This document shows positions 46,301 to 58,285 of a stretch of 64,000 nt of DNA, piece by piece. Origin of the DNA: Isochrysis galbana (lineage: Eukaryota > Haptophyta > Isochrysidales > Isochrysidaceae). The stretch lies in the NCBI GenBank assembly GCA_018136815.1, contig CM030931.1:5648148-5712147 (forward strand), given 5' to 3'. The notes below the pieces were generated by a model. That model was not told the DNA's origin. It saw only the letters and a program-made list of their open reading frames with translations, and searched no databases. Positions within the stretch are counted from its first letter, which is position 1; every line of letters starts with the position of its first letter. The position numbers and the translations under genes were made by a program.

Positions 46301-49300
46301 ACACTTGGAACACGACACCGTGACATCGGACAAAGCGATCCGAAGAGAATTCCGCAAGTACTACGTATGGCTGTACTCCCCTAAAAAAGCGCAGAGAGTA
46401 CCTCAGCTGGAGACGACACTGTCGGATCGCCCGATAAGCGACCTAGACCGTCGCCGACTGGAAGGGCACATAGAAGTGGAAGAGACTATCCGAGCGATAA
46501 GAAGCATCGGACTGGGAAAAAGCGCAGGCCCGGATGGACTGCCGGCGGAAGTGTACAAAGCACACGAGAAGGTAGCGGCTCCATTGCTAACTAGACTTTA
46601 TAACCAAGCGCTAGTCACGGGAACCCTAGCGTTTACTCTGAGAGAAGGCGACATAATACTACTCTATAAGAAAGGAGATGCGCGGGATCCACGAAATTAT
46701 AGACCCATCACCCTGCTACAGAGCGACTACAAAATATTAGCCAAAATCCTAACTAGTAGACTCAGCAAAGTGATAGGAAAGATCATATCGGAAAACCAAC
46801 TAGGATTCGTCCCAAGGAGACTCATCAGCGAGGCCACGCACCTCCTCCAACTTACAAGAGCATATCTCGACGAGACCGGAGATCCGGGCCTGCTTCTAGC
46901 CCTGGACTGGGAGAAGGCGTTCGACAGAGTGAGTTGGGAGTTCTACCACCTCGCCCTTAAACTCCTGAATTTCGGGAAGGACTTCCGGACATTGGCGGAG
47001 GCGCTCACGAGTGAAGACGCCCGGCCGGTACGAACCATCAAGACCAATGGCGGGAGAAGCTACCCGTTCACCGTGGGTAGCGGCATGCCGCAAGGCTGCC
47101 CGCTGTCACCGCTCACGTTTCTCCTAACCACGGAGGCACTCACCCGCGCTATCAACGGCGACGAGGAAATCAGCGGCGTAAACCTAAACGGGTACAGCCT
47201 GAAGATAAGCCAATTCGCTGACGACACGGCGCTGATAGCGCGCGATTATAGGAGCCTTCAGAAGTCCCTACAATGGGTGGAGCTACACGAGAAAGCGACG
47301 GGCGGCAAGACTAACGCCGACAAATTCCAAGGACTGAGAATGGGATCCCAAAGGCTCCGTAAGCCCCCGTGGGATATGAGGAAATACAATTGGATAAATA
47401 ACGACGAATACCTAACTATCTTAGGCGTCCCTCTGGGAGCGCCGGAATCGCTTAAACCCTTTTGGTCGAAATTAGCAGACAAGATCGACGCGAGAGTCGC
47501 TAAGCTAGCGCCGGCCACTAACTATATGACGATATTCGGTAGGGCGTCAATCGTGAACTTCATAATATATGGTATACCAAGATACTGGCTACAAACCTTG
47601 GCCGCCCCCAAATGGTTTCACACCCGGGTAAAGAAAGCGGCGGAGGCCGTCCTCTGGACAAGCCCGTACACCAATAGACAAAACAAATGGATAAAACACC
47701 CACACTACGCCGTGTCGCACGATAAGAGTGCAACTAGAACACTAGGGCTGGGGATTCTAGATTGGCCGTCCCATGTAAAAGCACTCCAGGCTAAATGGAT
47801 CTTGAACTACCTAAACGCGAGAAAGGCACTATGGAAACACGCGCTCGATGCTTGGTTCTGCCGAACCGGACTAGGGAGAGGAGCAGTCCTCTCCACGATC
47901 CCCACGAAAATATTGACGGGAAGTATCAGGGGAAACCCGGCGCTCCCAGTCTTCTGGAAGGAGGCGATTACTAACTTCAGGGAACTCGACATACAACCCT
48001 CCTTCCTTACACGGGAAGGCGCGCTATCGCAGCCAATATGGCACAATCCCCACATCCCGCCCCCAAAAGTGCGCGCCCCGTGGGCGCGCCTATGGGAAGC
48101 GTTGCACACCAACGTAATACATAACGTATTCAAAGACGGCGCTTTTACAACGCCGTATAGCAAAAAAGAGTGCTCGGCATATCTCGAACACCTACCCGAA
48201 ACGTTCATTCACGAGGGACGCTCGATACACAAAAAAGATTTTCTCGACTCGTGGGACGAGATAGTCGGCCACGCAACGCGTGTGATAGAGCGTTCGAAAG
48301 AGCGCCCGCCTTCAGCCACTGAAGGACAAAAGTCGCACGACACAAACACCCCGCCTCAAAGACCGGGGACCGAGCCACAGAACAAAGAGGTCAGGGTTTC
48401 TGAAGACGAAAAATACATCAGCAAGCTAAACAATATATGGATACATATCGAAACTGACTACCTAGGAGAGGTAACAGACACCGGCAACGTGGCAGAAGTC
48501 GGAGAGATCCAACACTATCACCCGCCAGCCAGATGGGAGGGCGGATACAAAGGCCCAAGGCACATGGAGTACCCCCTCGCGGATGAATATGCCATACGAA
48601 AAGGAAAGGTCGCACTTGACGCGATAACAGTCGCAGACATTACCAAGGCCACGCTTAAAGCGACCCGGAGCAACGCCCCGCAAGCGGCAAGATTAGCATG
48701 GGAGAGAAGGCTGAATATCACAAACGAAGAATGGAAGCACATAGCTAAACTATACACAATGCCGTTATTAAAACACACGGACAAGCACCTCCACTTCAAA
48801 CATATCACACACAGAAGAATTGGTACTAGAAATAGATTCATAGACACTCAGACAGACATATGTAGGCTATGTCGTCGACACCGCGAAAACTCGTGCCATC
48901 TAGCGTGGTGTCCCGCGACGAAAACCATATTCGAGACCATAGACGCCCTCAACAACTACACTCCTCCCCCCAGAAGGACACGCACACAGAAAATAAAGGA
49001 TAGATTATTTGCATATCCTGGTACGAACACTCCCGAAAGCCTAAAAGCACTATACGTGATAGCGTGGAAATATATACTAAGAGACTTCTACAGAGTAGAA
49101 TTTGAGTCATACGAATACCACTACATACCTATCCTAGAGTCTACACTAGTGAGATTCACTACATTAGTCAGGAGCCTCACCCCGCCAAAAGCGCACTGCT
49201 CTGCACGCACGCACAAAGCCGCTCAAGGGAGAAAGCCCAAACTCAAGAAATCGCTAGAACTCAGCGCCCCCGTATTCATTGAAAACGAGAAAGGCAGACT

Positions 49301-49364
49301 ACAACTGAGCGAAAACACCCGCCTCGTAGCAAAAGCACTTGGCCTCGCTGAAAGACTCGCATAA
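43350..49364 (+). CDS. LINE polyprotein: CCCH fingers, APE endonuclease, reverse transcriptase, C-terminal zinc knuckle
   Basis: 2,004 residues, no stop. Residues 1-170 are Pro/Gln-rich and disordered. At about 190-300 lies a domain shared with the deleted copy at 26713 (RGPWHIAVNEDCAQQFKERY). At about 475-535 there are two CCCH-like fingers (CARFTQGLC then CNLSH; CHLHPHKKIPGVC then CLFLH). At about 570-815 lies an APE-type endonuclease (RIATYNINGTKNGK, LLLQELHAY, GGDLNC, HTRIDRIY, SDHLPV), which nicks target DNA for target-primed reverse transcription. At about 1060-1400 lies reverse transcriptase (GKSAGPDGLPAEVYK, RNYRPITLLQSDYKILAKIL, ALDWEKAFDRVSW, GMPQGCPLSPLTFLL, catalytic FADDT near 1288). 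Near 1838 there is a C-terminal Cys/His motif CRLCRRHRENSCHLAWC. The RT resembles the L1/Tx1 group by eye; the clade is an inference. Start: the first ATG after the 23-bp leader, matching start contexts of related copies. Confidence 0.97.
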   Translation: MERAAAPHLSFGSPAAGTPPAPMELSQAKRPRPPAEAEQVSATPVAPHGPWPRPHQPLQPCWPSPWRVTSCRTQRTSTTQDEQYSHQACLMAEASPTLGTAALPRRRGPRPGGPYGHKSKTNSRTHNGTDPSTPQHMTTQKGSCLGASRGAHHTPPPHPRLDPPMASHTPTSPATQEPPSDEEQGYTESDATYELSFHQEGDYTFQDATVYAAIVELLLELEGVDPEPDFWARSIRGPWHIAVNEDCAQQFKERYGDNTTLRIIQTDIPVRVKVEAIDEKINKKGSTSRKALYNALQDVAAHLVVEADGLAQAAQINLSALIIAIEKVGLTFLKGNRERMKLEGGAGTFVSKAAYSTRWHLYVSAGQGSFLDGNFPRKLLLQIEGKTVPVNYAIRACKEIKMPESIQSPHKLMVHGSLRGCKGWRPEVVKGLLSSIRVCECEQEAAKRRERNEAQRLNPRPKSAHEALGKGPPKQCARFTQGLCLRNKRGVRCNLSHDVPGAWIDNKCTIRCHLHPHKKIPGVCLNGPACLFLHPECAFANAIAATKLAVARIMPRRPRLTYDSTLGYPGEGPVRIATYNINGTKNGKLAAVLSQARKAKVDILLLQELHAYEDGSHLRAHRTAAMLGWLWFVAPGELGDPASGVAVAIREAAERITARTESLEILLEGRCVSITLNIDETRYRIISVYLSAQPGPRGRQITELDRKLGALDPIPTVIGGDLNCVENSAHDSQRVGEALYANTHGEKWRALIKAHKFRDAHHTLRLGPNVGYTRMAATIHTRIDRIYHSEDMDAIQWQQHGPCPDLFTGKAASDHLPVLALFETPGFKPGRNFDKPIDLTIIREKGAMKTVELLLRTADRKIEEGGNIEIIWANAKENIATFLREETAMRAKPTIQSILELKAARLNIRLARQGPNEGLTEELAKTHKEIAEERGRIPLKDMPLYQQLRREDLHSKEFFAQLKPRRWKANVAELYRTNKWDAPVHLEHDTVTSDKAIRREFRKYYVWLYSPKKAQRVPQLETTLSDRPISDLDRRRLEGHIEVEETIRAIRSIGLGKSAGPDGLPAEVYKAHEKVAAPLLTRLYNQALVTGTLAFTLREGDIILLYKKGDARDPRNYRPITLLQSDYKILAKILTSRLSKVIGKIISENQLGFVPRRLISEATHLLQLTRAYLDETGDPGLLLALDWEKAFDRVSWEFYHLALKLLNFGKDFRTLAEALTSEDARPVRTIKTNGGRSYPFTVGSGMPQGCPLSPLTFLLTTEALTRAINGDEEISGVNLNGYSLKISQFADDTALIARDYRSLQKSLQWVELHEKATGGKTNADKFQGLRMGSQRLRKPPWDMRKYNWINNDEYLTILGVPLGAPESLKPFWSKLADKIDARVAKLAPATNYMTIFGRASIVNFIIYGIPRYWLQTLAAPKWFHTRVKKAAEAVLWTSPYTNRQNKWIKHPHYAVSHDKSATRTLGLGILDWPSHVKALQAKWILNYLNARKALWKHALDAWFCRTGLGRGAVLSTIPTKILTGSIRGNPALPVFWKEAITNFRELDIQPSFLTREGALSQPIWHNPHIPPPKVRAPWARLWEALHTNVIHNVFKDGAFTTPYSKKECSAYLEHLPETFIHEGRSIHKKDFLDSWDEIVGHATRVIERSKERPPSATEGQKSHDTNTPPQRPGTEPQNKEVRVSEDEKYISKLNNIWIHIETDYLGEVTDTGNVAEVGEIQHYHPPARWEGGYKGPRHMEYPLADEYAIRKGKVALDAITVADITKATLKATRSNAPQAARLAWERRLNITNEEWKHIAKLYTMPLLKHTDKHLHFKHITHRRIGTRNRFIDTQTDICRLCRRHRENSCHLAWCPATKTIFETIDALNNYTPPPRRTRTQKIKDRLFAYPGTNTPESLKALYVIAWKYILRDFYRVEFESYEYHYIPILESTLVRFTTLVRSLTPPKAHCSARTHKAAQGRKPKLKKSLELSAPVFIENEKGRLQLSENTRLVAKALGLAERLA

Positions 49365-49701
49365 CATGAGGCGTCGGCCCGGGGAAACTTACCATCCAAG
49401 AACGCGATCGATCACTATAGGTCATCTAAGAGGAACGCCGCGCGCACTAAGCCAAGGGGCCATGGAACAACTCTAAAAACAAACGGGTCACTCAGTGGCA
49501 CAGGAGGGAGCGGAGAACACGCCGCCGAGGACAAGTGCACACAGCTCCGCTCGGACCCCCCACATATCCCGAGCCCCTAAGTAGAGCACGAGGGGAGTTG
49601 CCGCAAGGCGGGGAATGAGGGTGAGGAAGGGAAGGGGGCGTGGCTACGAATATGCGAGTCAGTGCCACGGGGGAGGCGAGAATATTAAAAGGTTTTTTTT
49701 T
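49365..49701 (+). other. 3' untranslated region of the LINE
   Basis: It contains CCCCTAAGTAGAGCACGAGG and AGTTGCCGCAAGGCGGGG and ends in a T run. The element at 17621-18389 carries a diverged version of this region, so it may hold the signal recognised by the LINE's reverse transcriptase. Confidence 0.7.
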
Positions 49702-49721
49702 AATACGTATTTACTGTATTC
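49702..49721. repeat. 20-bp target-site duplication (right copy) of intact LINE
   Basis: Exact repeat of 43307-43326, directly after the T tail. Confidence 0.97.
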
Positions 49722-51067
49722 GGCCAGAGGTCAAATATATATGTATTTGACTGTATTTGAAGCGCGTCCTGGGTTGTAGGCCTCGAATGTAAAGGCGGTC
49801 AAACACGCCTTTTTACTTCTAAGGGTGAAAATTCACTAAGTCAAGAGATTGAGTGTCGCATTCGCGAATCGACACTCGTTAGGCTTCTCTTCGTCGTTCG
49901 GCATTTATCGTTATAATTCTCTGCTTTCTCTCCTTCTCGGTCAAAAGCTTCGCTTGGATGCATGGGACCGTGGGTTGTGGAGCGCCCTCTCTCTTTCTCT
50001 CGAAAGAGAAGGGAAGTTTCCCTACCTTTCTTCCTCCCAGGCGCCTCGCAAATAGGTTTAATTTGCTATCTCCCCTGCGTTTCTTTATCTGCTTCAGGGG
50101 GCAAATAGGTTTAATTTGCGACCTCTTCGTATCTCTCCCTGAGGCACATCGCACTCCTTTCGTCTTATTCGGTAGGTCTCTTGGAATCCTGCGCGGCAGG
50201 ATTGCCCCTCGTTTCCGTTATGGTGCGATTCCCCTTCCAGACGGGATCGCCGACAGATCGCCTTCTGATCGTCGTCCGTCGTTGTCTGGCCGGAGTGTTT
50301 GGGTTTGATTTCAGTCGAGTTATGTGAGAAAGTCGTGGGGCGAGAGTCGGGGTGTTTTCCTGGGTGTCTCTGTCCGTCGTCCTGTCGTCAGTCGTCATCC
50401 GTCGTCGCTCTCGCTCTCGTCGCTCTCGCTCTCGTCGCTCTCGCTCTCGTAACACTCAGACCCTACAAACTCGCCTCGCCTCGCCAGCCCCTGCCATCAC
50501 AGCCCTCCTCACACTCACCCTCGCCTCTCGCTGCTCGTTCCATGTCGCTCTCGCCGCCGTCCTCGCCCTCGCCCAAGCCCGCCTGCCCGCCTTCCTCTGC
50601 TGACGGGCTTCAGCCCGTCAGCCCCTCTGAAGTCGTCTCCTCCGCCGCGCCTGCCGCCGGCATGCCTCCTTCCTCATTGCCCTCAGGCCCTATGGGGCTG
50701 AGGGGTGTCGTGATAGTACCGGGCTAGTGGCAGTAGTGGTACTAACGCTCAGATGTTTTATTATTATATTAGGCAGAATCTTATAAGAAATATGCACATT
50801 TTCGACGCCATTCAACACACAGACACAGACCCAAAAACGTTTTCGCGCTCGTGCGAAATTCGAAATTGACGTCGACCACAAAAATGCACCACAGGTCGAG
50901 CTGTGCGACGCGCGCCTGCGTTCCCCGGGCACAGTTACGCCCGGGCAGGCAGTACAGAGCCTGCGCGATCGCACGGCGTCGCCTGCGCCCTCCACCTCGC
51001 CCCTGCTGGCTGCTGGCATCTGCTGCCAACCTCTCGCGCGCATGCAGTGCGCGGCTGGCGCCTTGAG
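49722..51067. other. Intergenic, retroelement-derived leaders and repeats
   Basis: A repeat shared with 58222-58285 lies at 49790-49850 (GGCGGTCAAACA; CTTCTAAGGGTGAAAATT). GCAAATAGGTTTAATTTGC occurs twice (about 50047 and 50103) and is partly self-complementary. A 15-bp unit CGTCGCTCTCGCTCT is repeated about three times at 50402-50452. A short ATG ORF at 50541 (MSLSPPSSPSPKP) ends at 50727, and its segment 50641-50699 recurs at 58709-58771. No host gene is seen. Confidence 0.5.
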
Positions 51068-51630
51068 CCTCTCCCTCCTCATCTCCCACCTGTCGCCAGC
51101 CGCCCCTCTCCGCCCGTTTGCTTATGCAAACGGGTCCCATTTCTTACCGCACTCCATCGGGGGGGGTGCAAAACCCCCCCTCTCCCTCTCTCCATTCTCC
51201 TCCTCCTGTGTCCCTGCGGCGCGTCGCCATGCGGCGCGCCACGGCCTGCTCTCAGAGGTCCTTTGGGGGCTCCCAGAGGGCCAGCCAGGGCAGCTCAGGG
51301 GGCAGTGGAGGCTGGGGCTCAGCCCCCGGCCCCCCCTGCCTCTCCCACGCTTGCCTCGCTGGCCATATGGGAGCCGCCCAGAGGCATCTGTCTGCCTGGC
51401 GACCAGGGAAGGGGGGGGGGTCAGCTCGAGGGCAGGCCCACGCAGGGCGTGGGAGTGCGAATCACGGCCCGCGCCCACTAGGGGTCTGGGCCAGTGTGGT
51501 GATTGCCCAGCCCCTGCCAAAGGGCAGGGGCTGTGGTTGATTGTACGGGCCCACCCCTGGGGGTGTCCGCGATGGAGAGGGGGGGGCGCGAGGCCCCCAT
51601 TGACCCCTACTTATAAAAGTAGGTTGCGAT
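51068..51630 (+). repeat. Full-length copy of the GC-rich dispersed repeat
   Basis: This is the longest copy. It starts with a perfect stem at 51113-51134 (CCCGTTTGC, loop, GCAAACGGG), then a GGTCCTTTGGGGGCTCCCAG block shared with 55564-55860, a TCTGCCTGGCGACCAGG block shared with 9300-9119 (minus), and the 3' modules of 8903-9083, ending TACTTATAAAAGTAGG. The TATAAAA near its end could act as a core promoter. Confidence 0.75.
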
Positions 51631-51943
51631 TATACAAATATAACTTTCTAACACCAAGGGACTCTTATATGCATTTCAAACACATCCTACATAGGAGGAT
51701 AGCTACGGCGAACCGTTTCGCTGACGATCCGACGTGCCGCTTTTGCGGCATAGCTCCTGAGAGCTCCACCCATAAAGCGCCTCGGGTATCGCGACGGAGC
51801 CTATCTTCGAATTCATAGAAGGCCTTCTGGAACTAGGGACGGGGGCGGGGGTTGTTAGGGGTACAGGTTGGGTAGTAGGGAGGGTCAAAAGCACACTGCC
51901 TCACGCCGCACGCGTAGCGGGGATTTTTAAGAAGATTTTTTTT
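51631..51943 (+). mobile_element. LINE 3'-end fragment (C-terminal zinc knuckle and 3' tail)
   Basis: Bases 51640-51820 encode TPRDSYMHFKHILHRRIA, then NRFADDPTCRFCGIAPESS, equivalent to the intact LINE's KHLHFKHITHRRIGTRNRF, then CRLCRRHRENS. The frame then breaks near 51810. The tail at 51840-51943 (GGGGGTTGTTAGGGG, ACTGCCTCACGCCGCAC, GCGGGGATTTTTAAGAAG plus T run) is nearly the same as at 28165-28272. It is fused directly to the GC-rich repeat ending at 51630. Confidence 0.8.
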
Positions 51944-51984
51944 CCAGTCCCATGCTAATATTATAGACGACACAAAGTAAGGAA

Positions 51985-52045
51985 ACTTGCACCAGCTACC
52001 GATTACATGACAATGTTCGGTAGAACAGCGATAGCCAACTATAAC
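51985..52045 (+). mobile_element. LINE reverse-transcriptase fragment
   Basis: In one frame the bases encode LAPATDYMTMFGRTAIANY, matching LAPATNYMTIFGRASIVNF at about residue 1385-1405 of the intact LINE. The piece lies downstream of a more C-terminal fragment, so the order is scrambled. Confidence 0.7.
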
Positions 52046-52460
52046 GATAGCTTCGGCACGTCCAAATAGATTGCCACCATCGGCGCGGAGACGAGCGCAG
52101 CGAGCTGGCGAGCGAGACCACGGCGAGTCCCAAATCAAACGGCGGCACGGCGAACCCCCTCAAGAAGCAAATACCCAACCTGAATAGAGTTGAGCGGCAC
52201 ACTAGGCAACAAATCTGCCTAGAGCTATTGTTTGGAAATACTCTGCATTCGACGCTGGTGGAATGCTGCGCATCATAGCGATGCAGGGGGGAGTTGCGCC
52301 TACACCTAGACCGCCCTCTCGAGCGCCGCATGTACACACATGGGCACCACTCTCTCTGGTCTCGGCCGTCGCTCGCAACACGGTCGCCCTTCGATTGTGC
52401 GTCGCCAGCCAGGCGGTGAGCCATCTCGAAGGACTGGACGGAGAGCCGGCCCCCGGCGGT
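52046..52460. other. Spacer, 3' side of UPRT
   Basis: No gene. Plus-strand ORFs starting at 52263 are antisense shadows or chance. Confidence 0.5.
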
Positions 52461-55042
<2,582 letters not shown>

Positions 55043-56507
55043 CGAGAGGGAGGAGGGGGGGGGGGGGGGGGGGGGCGGGGGGGATGGCAGATGGGGAGGG
55101 AGACGAAAGGAAGTAAGGAGAGAGAAAGACTTGAGAGGAAAAGAGATAATAAAAGAGAAGATGAGAAAAGGAAAGAGATGAAGAATGACAGCGACCAGAG
55201 GAGTATTGTAGTATAAAGTACGAGCAGTAGAGTGTGGTCGCGAGCGCACTCTACACCTACACTCTTGACTCTTGTCTCTCGACTCTCGAGTAATACATAC
55301 TCTAGGAATAGGTAATAGGAATAGGAAAAAGGAGGAAAACCACTGGAACGATTTTTATTTCTTTGTTCTTTGCCAGTCTTCACGAGCGATCGATACCGAT
55401 ACGTAAACAATAAACAACGGGGGGCAGTACGAGCGAGGGCCAGTGCAGGCGAATGCATGAATAATGCATGCTGCACATCTGCACATGCTCACATGCTGCA
55501 TGCGGCGCGTGTCGCGCGCCCAACAACCAGCGACACTCCCTTCTCCTTCTCGAAGCCTTCTCTCTCCCTCCTGTCGCCAGCCGCCCCTCGAACCGTTTGC
55601 TAACGCAAACGGGGCCCGTTTCTCACCGCACTCCATCGGGGGGGGGTCGCAAAACCCCCCCTCTCCCTCTCCCTCTCTCCACTCTCACACTCTCAACCAT
55701 CGTCGTCCCTGCGGCGCGTCGCGCCATGTGCCATACGCGCGCCCTGGCCTGCTCTCAGAGGTCCTTTGGGGGCTCCCAGAGGGCCAACAAGGGCAGCTCA
55801 GGGGGCAGTGGAGGCCGGGGCGCGAGCGCCCCTATTGGCCCCTCTTACTTATTATAAAGGTAGTTCGGTGCACGGCCGATGGAGCTCCAAAAAATTTTGG
55901 GCGGAGGAGATGATGCAAAGATGACGAACGTTCGTCGGTGAGCACGCAGCACGCACGCCGCACGCCTCCTGATTGGAAAAGTTTTGTGAGAGCTATTTAT
56001 TGGTCTTGTCCAGTTCCTCCTTCCTCCTTTCCTTTATTGTTATTTGTTCAAGAAAGCAGCCATCCTACACTCCACAGCCCCGCCCACTCTATACTCTATG
56101 CCAAACGCAGTCCACTTTCGACGGATCAACGGCCGCTCTGGACGCCCTAACTGCTAGCACTAGCGCTAGCTGGCAACCGACCTTGTGTGGCACCAGACGA
56201 AGGCCGCTTGAGATGCGGGCCGTCATCAGGCCCGTGCGTCGGCGAATTTGATTCTAGGTCATGTAAGAACATCCCAGGCATCATAATCCCCTCCCGCAAT
56301 AATTAAGGACTACGGCAGCGCCGCAACCACATCAACCTTAGCACTTTTAGAAGCACTTCGGGGAGAGGGGGGGGGCGGGGGATGAGGCAGAAGGACATGG
56401 TCAAACGACCCCGTTTTTCACACATGCGCGTGCAGTGAAATCCGACATCAAGCAGGACCTTGGGTGCTCCGACGCTCTGCATGTTGGCCTCTAAGTGACA
56501 CTCAACC
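55043..56507. other. Intergenic with GC-rich repeat copy
   Basis: Purine-rich leader of UPRT to about 55200 (plus strand G/A), AT-richer DNA at 55290-55420, and the dispersed repeat copy at 55564-55865. The remainder is unrecognised. Confidence 0.5.
55564..55865 (+). repeat. Shortened copy of the GC-rich dispersed repeat
   Basis: It begins CTGTCGCCAGCCGCCCCT as at 51089, contains the stem CCGTTTGC/GCAAACGG (55593-55612) and the GGTCCTTTGGGGGCTCCCAG block, then jumps from GGCAGTGGAGGCCGGGGC to a terminal ACTTATTATAAAGGTAG, missing the central modules of 51340-51590. Confidence 0.8.
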
Positions 56508-57867
56508 TCATTTCGCAGTTGCGGCAGGCTGCACTTCTTTCTTGACGGGCGGGAGGGATTTGATCATGTCGGAGAAGCGCACAACGCCGCAGATCCCATT
56601 GTCTCTCCACTCAAAGAGTGGAGCGTCGTCTTTCCTGCAAGTGTAGACGGCGCAACCGCCGAGCTGCGTCAAACATCGTTTATCGGTTGGCTTGAGATCG
56701 CCCCAATTGGCAAGAGAGACCCCGATCATGTTCTGGCGATTCAAAGAGGGTAGAGGAGAATTGTGTCACCCTTCCGCGCTGGCACCACGTAAGGTACACG
56801 AAGGGATCCGAGCGGCCAAACAGCAAGTGCCCCCTTCACGCATTAGCAACGCCTCATTGGGCAAGGTGCACACCTGCAACCGTAGCGTTGCGAGCTCAAG
56901 CGGCCGCCGGCCCCACTTGCTCACGAGAGGCAGCTCATCAAACTTGTTAACCACTTTGCCCGAGGCATCCGTCTCAACGGCATTCGATGGCCACCTACCA
57001 GCAACTGCACCTTGAGCAAGTGCAGATTCAATCCAGCCATGGACACCAGAAGGGTTGCCAATGTAACCCGCGATGACGGATGGTAGGGTGCCACTGGCCC
57101 CTAGACCAACAAGCATGCCCAAGAGCTTGAAATAGGGAGAGAGCGGCAGCGAAAGTCCACTATCGCCGATTTTAAGCGAGTCTTGATCCGGCAACCAACC
57201 CCTACCCACTGCGAAGCCGCGCCCCGCCTCTCCCGACTCGTCCGAGAGGAGCTCAAGCTCTTCGGGTAAGTCGAGCAACTCACGCAGCTTTGCAGCTGCC
57301 GCGGGCGGGCTATTGACGATGAGTAATGCCCGTGATATGCCACAGGCTTGGAGCTCGGGCCAGTAGTATCGTGCCTGCTGCGCGTACTCAATCATATTGA
57401 AGTCTGCCGCATAAGTGCCTGCGGATGGGGTGCTCGAGGTAAGTGTGACGCAGCCCGTCCTCGAGAGGAGGCGCTGAGGCAAATCCTGGGGAGCGGGTTC
57501 TAGATGAAATGGCTCATCTAACCTCTCCCTTGCTCTCTCCCTCGCCCTCCCCCCCTCCCTCTCCCCCTCCCCCTCTCCTTCCCTCTCCCTCTCCCTCCGT
57601 CTCTCCCTCCCTCCCTCTCCCTCTCCCTCCTCTCTCTCTCTCCTTCTCTCTCTCTCCCTCCTTCCCTCCCTCCCCCTCCCTCTCTCCTCGCAGCCACCGC
57701 ATCTCACCGTACACCACGAGCGTCCGTCCACCTGCGTCGGCAATCGCCTCGTCAAGCGCGACCGACGCGCCATCCGCTGCACGGCGCACCGTCACGCGCG
57801 GCACCGCCACGCCAAGCGCGCCGCCGCACAGGAGAGAGAGACAAAGCCAACGGAGGAGGGCCAACAT
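56508..57867 (-). CDS. AhpC/TSA-like (peroxiredoxin-like) protein, cyanobacterial/plastid type
   Basis: Three exons, 57867-57708, 57418-56874 and 56732-56508, join in phase to give about 309 residues. The order of motifs matches the AhpC/TSA-like family of cyanobacteria and plastids: YAADFNMIEYAQQARYYWPE, ALLIVNSPPAAAAKLRELLD, YFKLLGMLVGLGASGTLPSV then IAGYIGNPSG, FDELPLVSKWGRRPLELATL, and NMIGVSLANWGDLKP after the last junction. In true peroxiredoxins a cysteine follows the first strand; here that stretch (VVYGTYAADFNMIEYAQQ) has none, so thiol peroxidase activity is doubtful. The N-terminus MLALLRWLCLSLLCGGALGV is a signal peptide, fitting entry through the ER, either to a secondary plastid (inference) or the secretory path. 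An ORF extension upstream of 57867 lacks support. Confidence 0.82.
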
Positions 57868-58221
57868 CCGCACCACCGTCGACGACACTCTGTGCTCTCT
57901 CGCTCGGTTCTCTTCTCGTAAACAGCCCGGTCCTTTTCGAAGAAGCGGGGTCCTCCGCTTGTGTGGGTGGGGCGTCTCTTGCCGCTGTTTGTTTTGTACT
58001 TTCGTGCTGCGGCGCCGACCGGAGGCCATCGGAGGAGGAGAAGCTTCCGTGAACCTTCGTCAACATCAGTATCACCCTCCAACACACAATCGCAAAAATA
58101 GAAAGCAGTGTGCAGTGTGCCGCATATGGCATAAGGACGGACGAGGGCTCAGCGCACTTATACAGCTGACAGCTGAAAGTACAGAGGCCTCCAGCGGTTG
58201 CTGTGTGCCTTGCCTCGTACG

Positions 58222-58285
58222 TAGGGCGGTCAAACAGCTATTTTAACTTCTAAGGGTGAAAATTGACCAAGTCAAGATTGAGGAT
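58222..58285. repeat. Dispersed repeat shared with 49790-49850
   Basis: GGGCGGTCAAACAGCTATTT, then AACTTCTAAGGGTGAAAATT and CAAGTCAAGATTGAGG, against GGCGGTCAAACACGCC, then ACTTCTAAGGGTGAAAATTC and AAGTCAAGAGATTGAG at 49790. Same orientation, about 80 percent identical. Confidence 0.75.

Larger units (their letters stand above)
43327..49701 (+). mobile_element. Apparently intact non-LTR retrotransposon (LINE), single ORF
   Basis: 6,375 bp between perfect 20-bp duplications. The 5' untranslated part is only 23 bp (AACTAACTTTATAGTTAGAC then GCC) before the ATG. One ORF covers 43350-49364, followed by a 337-bp 3' region ending AATATTAAAAGGTTTTTTTTT. A T-rich rather than A-rich 3' end is unusual for L1-type elements. 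Perfect duplications and no frame damage suggest a recent insertion. Confidence 0.95.

Noticed and set aside
43350-49364. LINE as an endogenous virus or LTR element
   Set aside because: No LTRs, integrase or protease; APE endonuclease, RT without RNase H/integrase order, and target duplications of 20 bp fit a non-LTR element.
57514-58029. Upstream extension of the AhpC-like protein to 58029
   Set aside because: It would bury the clear signal peptide at 57867 behind a basic leader of 54 residues; the ATG at 57867 is more plausible.
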